Assembly (NCBI GenBank): GCA_965216945.1
Contig: CBDCGU010000003.1
Span: forward strand, 2,294,001-2,358,000
DNA: 64,000 bases
Direction: 5' to 3'
Source of the DNA: DATHZQ01 sp965216945
Lineage (GTDB): Bacteria; Actinomycetota; Acidimicrobiia; Spongiisociales; UBA5794
Shown here: positions 59,801 through 64,000 of the stretch, in pieces
Numbering within the stretch: the first letter of the stretch is position 1
Layout: each line of letters opens with the position of its first letter
Position numbers and translations under genes: made by a program
The notes under the pieces: generated by a model
The model's database searches: none
What the model saw: the letters and a program-made list of their open reading frames with translations, nothing else
What the model was told of the DNA's origin: nothing

Positions 59801-61592
59801 TCCCGACCCCGAGGCAGACCGTGCGTTTGCCGAGCGGTCCCGGCTGTTTGCGCTGCCGCGTTCGAGTTGGGCCGACTACGACCCGGCCGCCATCTCCCGC
59901 GGTGGCGGCGTGTTCCCGCGCAGCGCCAAACACATCGAGCTGTCTGCCGAGGCCCAGGGAGCCCTCGGCATCGACTTCGAGTCACTGACGCCGAACCAGC
60001 TCATCGCGGCGATCCTGCGAGCTCCGGTCGATCTGCTGTGGAACGGCGGGATAGGCACGTACGTCAAGGCATCCGACGAGCCGGACGGCATGGTCGGCGA
60101 TCGGGCCAACGACGCCGTACGGGTGAACGGGAGCGAGCTTCGTTGCCGCGTCGTCGGCGAGGGAGGCAACCTCGGGTTCACCCAGCGTGGCCGTATCGAG
60201 TATGCCCTCCACGGAGGGCGGATCAACAGTGATTTCATCGACAACTCCGGCGGCGTGCACTGCTCAGACCGTGAGGTGAATCTCAAGATCCTTCTCGGTC
60301 TCGCCATCGACCGCGGTCGGCTGGGGATGGCGGACCGCAATGCCCTCATCGAGGAGCTGGCGGATGATGTCACCCGCCGAGTCGTCTACGACAACTTCCT
60401 GCAGGCCCAGATCCTGACTCAGGAGCATGACGCATCGCTGCAGCGAATGGATGCCTACGAAGACCTCATGGTCCAGCTCGAGGAAGCGGATCTGCTGGAT
60501 CGCCAGATCGAGCAACTGCCCTCGTCGGACGACATGGTGGAACGAACCCGCACCGGCGTTGGCATGACGACGCCCGAGCTCGCCGTATTGCTGGCGTACG
60601 CCAAGCGCCGCCTCACCGACGACGTGCTTGCGTCCGACCTGCCCGACGCCCCGGAGCTGCAGCGCCTCTTCACCGGCTATTTCCCGGAAGCCGTCGTCGA
60701 GCGGTTCGGAGAGGAATTGCTCCGTGGGCATCCGCTCCGTCGCGAGATCCTCTCCACCGTGGTCGCCAACGAGGTCATCAACTCGGAGGGCATCACGTTT
60801 GTCGCCCGCCTCGCAGCCGAGACCGGTGCAGAGCCCCCGGCGATCGTGGAGGCCTACCGGATAGGTCGCATCGTCACCGAGGCCGGCAGGTACTGGTCGG
60901 TGATCGAAGGCCTGGAAGGGAAGCTGGAGCCCGCGGTGCAACACGAGTTGCTGACTGGTGTCGACGAGCTCGTGGAGTCCACGGCCAGGTGGTATCTGGC
61001 GCACAGCAAGCTCGCGGTGTCACCTCGAACCGTCGACGCGAGCCGCAGGGCCTTCGCCGACCTGGGTGAGCGGCTCCCGAGCATGGGGCCCGAGGAGTGG
61101 GCCAAGGCACGCGAGGCCGATGCCGACGAACTGGTGCGCAAGGGTGTCCCGATCGATGTGGCTCGTCGCCATGCCTACCGCCACGTGATGGTGCACGCTC
61201 CCGACATCATCGAGCTGGCCCGGGAACGGCATCTGTCGCTCGATTTCGCCGCGCAGCTGTCGTTCGAAGTGGCCGCGGCATTCCAGCTCGACGTGCTCGG
61301 TGACCGGTTGACCGACCTGCCGAGAACCGACCGCTGGCAGCGGGCGGCGGCCCGCACCGTAGCCGACGATCTCCTCCGCCTCCGCCGCAACCTCACCGAG
61401 CAGGTTGCCGAGTATGCGGACGGATTGCAACCGGCCGAAGCTGTGAACCGATTTGTCGCGGAGCGGGCGGCCGGCCATGGGCAGCTCTTGCGACTGTTGC
61501 GGTCTGTTGCGCTCGAAGGTGGCGACGACGTCGCCTCGCTGGTCGTTGCCGTGCGTCGCATCGAGAACGTCGTCGCGGTGCGGGGCCACTGA
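56808..61592 (+). CDS. NAD-specific glutamate dehydrogenase, large (180-kDa) class
   Basis: A 1594-residue NAD-glutamate dehydrogenase that deaminates glutamate to 2-oxoglutarate. The N-terminal half carries ACT-like regulatory segments (for example VRLIGPDGEPSGEARMIGLF at about 305). The catalytic domain (about 750-1200) has HLRGGMVARGGLRWSDRRED, MTKNAVIVPTGAKGGFVLRR with the Lys-Gly-Gly of the active site, VVAADKGTATFSDVANRIAA, the NAD fold GIGDMSGDVFGNGMLLSP, and LRCRVVGEGGNLGFTQRGRI. A long helical C-terminus ends at VVAVRGH. The length equals known members of this class (about 1600). The start is a GTG at 56808; the nearest strong ribosome site serves a mini-ORF just upstream. Confidence 0.95.
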   Translation: MGLSAGHAKLLDELSAHLALHADPADVEMLDEFARLLLRRSDLGDPDDVDLWMLADHVVSLLAFVDARQKQRFAVRVRSAPNSRTGQAEWVLEVNADDAPFLVESVIGEIKAHELTPKRVLHPVIGTERDGDGRLVAVTSARSASGRESVQHYELDRDLSDGEAARLVAGVERVLIDLQRAVGDFAAMTERVDRMVDLAKQGAYFYSQEEVDEAVAFLRWLCDDNFVFLGFREYRLFETPQGRAVEVVPGSGLGVLTDESTSAFAEPALIDDLPERRRKRYAGGHLLVITKTNRTSTVHRRARMDYVGVRLIGPDGEPSGEARMIGLFTAKAYMTASSTIPVLRRKLEWIVESEDLIEGSHDHRSVVQIFDSFPKEELFSVPKEEIARSLTGLLALEERRHVQLFVRSDLLQRNVSVMVALPRDRFNAALRRKLQALILERFNGTAIDYRLALGESDMARIHFTVWVRESVPEPSYAELEADVVALTRTWDDRLAEALTATEGPDEGRALAERWGARLPEYYKAATALDVAVGDVRCLDRLESSDGDLLVGLQNETGGREGLTRLSFYHRGKKLALSEMMPVLEHLGLQVIEEVPTRIPCGDDEILIHDFGVLGADGTALDLEACAERLIGLIEALWRDEAESDSLSRLIVSANLDYRHVGVLRAYRTYWRRVAPHFTVDYVNDTLAAYPHVARLLVGLFRARFRPGADERDEVRLREKLEQAIDAVESLDEDRILRGFMRLITATVRTNAYRFGRSSLAFKLRSADVPDMPRPQPLYEIFVYAPNVEGIHLRGGMVARGGLRWSDRREDYRTEVLGLMKAQMTKNAVIVPTGAKGGFVLRRPAEGDPRPAVLEAYETFIRGLLDLTDNRVGGAIERPRQTRVHDGDDPYLVVAADKGTATFSDVANRIAAEYDFWLGDAFASGGSAGYDHKALGITARGAWQSVKHHFHELGLDVNAEPFTAVGIGDMSGDVFGNGMLLSPHLELVAAFDHRHIFVDPDPEADRAFAERSRLFALPRSSWADYDPAAISRGGGVFPRSAKHIELSAEAQGALGIDFESLTPNQLIAAILRAPVDLLWNGGIGTYVKASDEPDGMVGDRANDAVRVNGSELRCRVVGEGGNLGFTQRGRIEYALHGGRINSDFIDNSGGVHCSDREVNLKILLGLAIDRGRLGMADRNALIEELADDVTRRVVYDNFLQAQILTQEHDASLQRMDAYEDLMVQLEEADLLDRQIEQLPSSDDMVERTRTGVGMTTPELAVLLAYAKRRLTDDVLASDLPDAPELQRLFTGYFPEAVVERFGEELLRGHPLRREILSTVVANEVINSEGITFVARLAAETGAEPPAIVEAYRIGRIVTEAGRYWSVIEGLEGKLEPAVQHELLTGVDELVESTARWYLAHSKLAVSPRTVDASRRAFADLGERLPSMGPEEWAKAREADADELVRKGVPIDVARRHAYRHVMVHAPDIIELARERHLSLDFAAQLSFEVAAAFQLDVLGDRLTDLPRTDRWQRAAARTVADDLLRLRRNLTEQVAEYADGLQPAEAVNRFVAERAAGHGQLLRLLRSVALEGGDDVASLVVAVRRIENVVAVRGH

Positions 61593-61616
61593 GGGCGACT
61601 CGGGTCACTTTGCCTG

Positions 61617-61622
61617 TTGACA
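61617..61622 (+). promoter_or_regulatory. Possible -35 promoter element upstream of the mini-ORF cluster
   Basis: TTGACA, the consensus -35 hexamer, lies 25 bp after the glutamate dehydrogenase stop and 119 bp before the first mini-ORF. No good -10 hexamer stands at 16-18 bp (CAGTTT is the nearest), so this is only half a promoter by sequence. Confidence 0.25.
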
Positions 61623-61740
61623 GGCCCCGTGTGTTGTGCCAGTTTGCCGCAGCCGCCGGCACGACCCGGCGGTTCACGTATCTGAGGGCCGCCCAGTCCC
61701 TCTTGTCGTTCACAGGCCGAGTAGGAGAGGAGGAGCGCAC

Positions 61741-61851
61741 ATGATTCTCAGCACGAAGCTGGACGGGGTCGCCGCGTTTTGGCGCGGCATGAGCCCGAGC
61801 CTCCTCCGCACGCAAGCACAAGCTTCTCCTGCGGGGCCGTTCTCCCTCTGA
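61741..61851 (+). CDS. Mini-ORF 1 (36 aa) with strong ribosome site
   Basis: MILSTKLDGVAAFWRGMSPS followed by LLRTQAQASPAGPFSL. The ribosome site is GGAGAGGAGGAGCGCAC-ATG, a long purine run at good spacing. The peptide has a short amphipathic N-terminal part and a polar C-terminus. I recognise no family. It is the first of three short ORFs in the 957-bp gap between gdhB and dgt, each with a clear ribosome site. Confidence 0.45.
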   Translation: MILSTKLDGVAAFWRGMSPSLLRTQAQASPAGPFSL

Positions 61852-62025
61852 GACCGTAGCGCCGGGCATCCGGTGCTTGCAGCCGAGGATCCGTCCGAAA
61901 CCTGATCGGGCGACCGCGGCGGCGGCTCGACCTCTCCATCCCGTCCATCCGGATGCTGACGCGACAGCGAGGCCCTTCCGTGCCGAACGGCTCGGAACCC
62001 TGATCACTACGAAAGGAGGGAAGCC

Positions 62026-62136
62026 ATGCGTGACCGGCAACAGCCCGAACGATGCGGGCCACGTTGGATCGACCAGATCAACGCCGATCGCATCATTCAG
62101 TACGAGAACGCTCGGATCGGCATCGCCATCCGATGA
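62026..62136 (+). CDS. Mini-ORF 2 (36 aa) with strong ribosome site
   Basis: MRDRQQPERCGPRWIDQINA followed by DRIIQYENARIGIAIR. The site AAAGGAGGGAAGCC-ATG is close to ideal. The second half, WIDQINADRIIQYENARIGI, could be an amphipathic helix. The stop overlaps an in-frame alternative ATG of mini-ORF 3 (ATGA at 62133), which suggests the two could be coupled. No family is recognised. Confidence 0.45.
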   Translation: MRDRQQPERCGPRWIDQINADRIIQYENARIGIAIR

Positions 62137-62177
62137 CCCGCGGCCACTTGTTGGCGGCTGCACAGAAAGGAACAACC

Positions 62178-62300
62178 ATGAACCACCGATACGTCGAATC
62201 GGCAGGGCTCGGAGCCCTCGTCGACGAGGCGGGCGACCGCTCGCTGCAGCGCATGTCGCTCCACCTCGAGGCCGTTCGCCAGCTGATGGCCGTCAAATGA
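62178..62300 (+). CDS. Mini-ORF 3 (40 aa) with strong ribosome site
   Basis: MNHRYVESAGLGALVDEAGD followed by RSLQRMSLHLEAVRQLMAVK. The site is AGAAAGGAACAACC-ATG. The C-terminal half looks like an amphipathic helix (LQRMSLHLEAVRQLM). An in-frame ATG at 62133 would add 15 residues. A strong hairpin lies 37 bp after the stop, consistent with the end of a small transcription unit. Confidence 0.45.
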   Translation: MNHRYVESAGLGALVDEAGDRSLQRMSLHLEAVRQLMAVK

Positions 62301-62337
62301 CCGGCGGCTTCTGGTGACGGTTCGGCACTCACCAGCC

Positions 62338-62370
62338 CACGATGGGGACGGCAACGCCGTCCCCATCGTG
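62338..62370. terminator. Strong bidirectional hairpin terminator between the mini-ORFs and dgt
   Basis: A perfect 14-bp inverted repeat, CACGATGGGGACGG / CCGTCCCCATCGTG, closes a 5-base loop (CAACG). It lies between the last plus-strand mini-ORF (stop 62300) and the dgt stop (62550) on the minus strand, so it can end transcription from either side. No T-tract follows, as usual in high-GC actinobacteria. Confidence 0.75.
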
Positions 62371-62549
62371 CATTTCGACGAATCCAAACTCCGCGTTCCT
62401 CCGTACACACAGGTGAGGGGCTGCGGCGAGCTGTGCGCACGAGAGTTCGCCCTCCTCTCCAAGCCCGGGGGGCTGGTCCCAGCGGCCCCCGAAGGGACGA
62501 CAGCAGGGTGGCGTCGAGAACGGCCGCCCTGCCGTCGCGTCGCGATCGC

Positions 62550-63554
62550 TCAGTCGAAGAGCCTTGGCCGGAACAACCGATCGTGGGTGCGAATGGCGAA
62601 CCGGTCCGTCATGCCGGCGACGTAGTCCATCACCTGCGTGAGCGGGGGCGCCCCGTCGTGCCGGTACGACGCCGGGATCTCCTCCGGATGCGCCCTGTAG
62701 TACTCGACCAGATTCCGCACGATGTCCATCGCTCGCACGCGCTGCGGAGCCACTTCCGGCCGCAGGTACACGCGCTCGAACATGAAGGACCGGAGCCGGT
62801 GCATCACCTCCAGCTTGGAAGCGTCCATGGCTATCTCGCCGGTCCGCAGCGACGTCTCGACGACGCTCAGGATCATGGACTCGATCCATTGTCTGCCGGG
62901 CTCGCCGAACGCAGCGATTGCCTCGCCCGGAAGATCCGCCCGACCGAGCACGCCGGCGCGGAGCGCATCCTCGGCGTCGTGCGCCAAGTAGGCGATGCGG
63001 TCGGCGTACCGCACGATGGAGCCCTCGTACGTGGCCGGGCCCCTCTCGACTTTCCACGGGTGGCTGCGAATGCCGTCGAGCACCTCGACCGTGAGATTCA
63101 ACGGCTCCAGCACCTCGAAGATGCGGGCGCTCTGGTCGGAATGCCGCCACTCGCCGTCGACGAACTCGGACAGTGCGTCCTCACCCGTGTGCCCGAACGG
63201 GGAATGTCCCACGTCGTGCCCGAGGCCGATGGCCTCTGCCAGCGTCTCGTTGAGTGAGAGATAGCGGGCAATCGACCGTCCGATCTGGACCACCTTCAAC
63301 GTGTGGCTGAGGCGGGTCACGTAGTGATCGCCCTCGGGGTTCATGAACACCTGGGTCTTGTGCTTCAGGCGGCGGAATGCCTTCGAGTGGAGGATGCGGT
63401 CGCGGTCGCGCTCGAAGGCGGTGCGGTGGTCGTCCGGCGCTTCGGGAATGCGGCGCCCGCCACTCTCACCTGCCCGCATTGCGCCGGGGGCGAGCGTGCG
63501 CCGTTCGAGCTGCTCGGCGTCGCTGCGAGTGCGGTGCACGAAAGGGGAGCTCAT
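62550..63554 (-). CDS. dgt: Deoxyguanosinetriphosphate triphosphohydrolase-like protein (Dgt)
   Basis: A 334-residue HD-domain dNTPase that cleaves dNTP to the deoxynucleoside and triphosphate. The metal-binding HD motif is in HYVTRLSHTLKVVQIGRSIA and GLGHDVGHSPFGHTGEDALS; the third metal ligand region is RYADRIAYLAHDAEDALRAG. The N-terminus DDHRTAFERDRDRILHSKAF then RRLKHKTQVF is typical. The frame is open to 63701, but the ATG at 63554 gives the natural start, 13 bp after the ribonucleotide reductase stop. The pairing with a reductase suggests joint control of dNTP pools. Confidence 0.93.
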   Translation of the reverse strand: MSSPFVHRTRSDAEQLERRTLAPGAMRAGESGGRRIPEAPDDHRTAFERDRDRILHSKAFRRLKHKTQVFMNPEGDHYVTRLSHTLKVVQIGRSIARYLSLNETLAEAIGLGHDVGHSPFGHTGEDALSEFVDGEWRHSDQSARIFEVLEPLNLTVEVLDGIRSHPWKVERGPATYEGSIVRYADRIAYLAHDAEDALRAGVLGRADLPGEAIAAFGEPGRQWIESMILSVVETSLRTGEIAMDASKLEVMHRLRSFMFERVYLRPEVAPQRVRAMDIVRNLVEYYRAHPEEIPASYRHDGAPPLTQVMDYVAGMTDRFAIRTHDRLFRPRLFD

Positions 63555-63567
63555 GGTGCCGGCACGC

Positions 63568-64000
63568 TCAGCATGTCGAGTGCCCGCAGGCGTGGCACTT
63601 GCCGCACGCTTCGGCAAACTCGAACGACGGCGAGCCGCACATCGGACAGATGTCGAGCACACTCTGGCCGCGTAGCGGCGGCGTCGGATTCGCATCCTCA
63701 CCCACTGCGGGTGCCGAGCCTTCGATCGTGCCGATGTCGGTACCGCCCGGCGTGCCCCGGTTCAGGACTTGCCATGTCTTCGAGCCGTCCCGGTACACGG
63801 TGATGCCGGTGCAGCCCAGCTCTGCTGCGAGTCGGTAGATGCGGGCGACATCGCCACGCGTGGCACCGGCCGGGAGGTTGATCGTCTTCGAAACGGCGTT
63901 GTCGACGCGGGCTTGAAAGGCCGCTTGGTGCTTGACATGCCACTCGGGGGCGACGTCGTGGGCGGTGACGAAGACCTCGGCCAGCGCCTCTGGCACAGCC
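63568..64000 (-). CDS. nrdJ: B12-dependent (class II) ribonucleotide reductase, C-terminal part
   Basis: The last 143 residues of an adenosylcobalamin-dependent ribonucleoside-diphosphate reductase; the start lies beyond the right edge. The catalytic barrel's end is visible as WHVKHQAAFQARVDNAVSKT, INLPAGATRGDVARIYRLAA and GCTGITVYRDGSKTWQVLN. The C-terminal tail has the zinc-ribbon CPMCGSPSFEFAEACGKCHA then CGHSTC, whose cysteines re-reduce the active site. It makes deoxyribonucleotides without needing oxygen. It is co-oriented with dgt, 13 bp apart. Confidence 0.93.
   Translation of the reverse strand, partial: AVPEALAEVFVTAHDVAPEWHVKHQAAFQARVDNAVSKTINLPAGATRGDVARIYRLAAELGCTGITVYRDGSKTWQVLNRGTPGGTDIGTIEGSAPAVGEDANPTPPLRGQSVLDICPMCGSPSFEFAEACGKCHACGHSTC

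Noticed and set aside
1..64000. tRNA and rRNA genes
   Set aside because: I looked in the larger intergenic gaps for T-loop (GGTTCGAATC-like) patterns and cloverleaf pairing and saw none.

Overview
The window is high-GC (third codon positions almost all G or C) and reads as an actinobacterial chromosome. WhiB, the proteasome activator Bpa, an ECF42-type sigma factor paired with a DGPF protein, a 180-kDa-class NAD-glutamate dehydrogenase, a B12-dependent ribonucleotide reductase and lipoproteins with long Thr/Glu linkers after the lipobox point to a free-living aerobe, possibly of the Acidimicrobiia. That assignment is inferred from gene content; there is no rRNA or other phylogenetic marker here. 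I found no tRNA, rRNA, CRISPR array, IS element or prophage.

Layout. 1-6.9 kb (minus): a sugar ABC permease cut by the window edge, then a nucleoside salvage operon (BMP lipoprotein, ATPase, two permeases, purine nucleoside phosphorylase). 7-10.6 kb: queuosine-precursor transporter, prephenate dehydratase, an AbiEi/DUF559 gene bracketed by two pairs of about 52-bp palindromic repeats, a thioesterase and an SRPBCC protein. 10.7-14.4 kb (plus): a four-gene cluster of DNA methyltransferase, small protein, nuclease-like protein and membrane protein, resembling a restriction or defence unit. 14.3-17.2 kb (minus): nhaA, a peroxiredoxin-like gene and a DUF547 gene. The peroxiredoxin frame is interrupted by one TGA exactly at the redox position, followed by a SECIS-like hairpin, so it is a candidate selenoprotein. 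17.3-22.9 kb (plus): CaCA exchanger, PolX, rsgA with a short leader ORF, and a molybdopterin oxidoreductase.

23.2-36.5 kb: penicillin acylase family, bpa, pyruvate phosphate dikinase, whiB, cyclophilin, a SpoIID/FG-GAP secreted protein with five near-identical 147-bp tandem repeats, DEAD-box helicase, YihY and acyl-CoA dehydrogenase. 36.6-40 kb: DGPF protein and ECF42 sigma factor, a DUF1295 membrane protein and a PIG-L deacetylase; the sigma factor and the deacetylase both lack an ATG/GTG/TTG start. 40-45 kb: branched-chain-type 2-oxoacid dehydrogenase E2 and fused E1, a HisC-type aminotransferase and a divergent Lrp/AsnC regulator. 45-56.7 kb: FKBP lipoprotein, ferrochelatase, a PEP-synthase-like protein with a PlsY-like partner, septum-formation protein, methyltransferase, a heterodimeric ABC exporter and a DUF2332 protein. 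56.8-64 kb: NAD-glutamate dehydrogenase, three mini-ORFs with strong ribosome-binding sites, dgt, and the 3' end of the B12-dependent ribonucleotide reductase.

Most of the window is housekeeping metabolism. The parts that stand out are the candidate selenoprotein, the methyltransferase cluster, the repeat-bracketed AbiEi/DUF559 gene, the two genes with apparent ACG starts and the mini-ORF cluster. Family assignments rest on recognised motifs and lengths, not on a database search.
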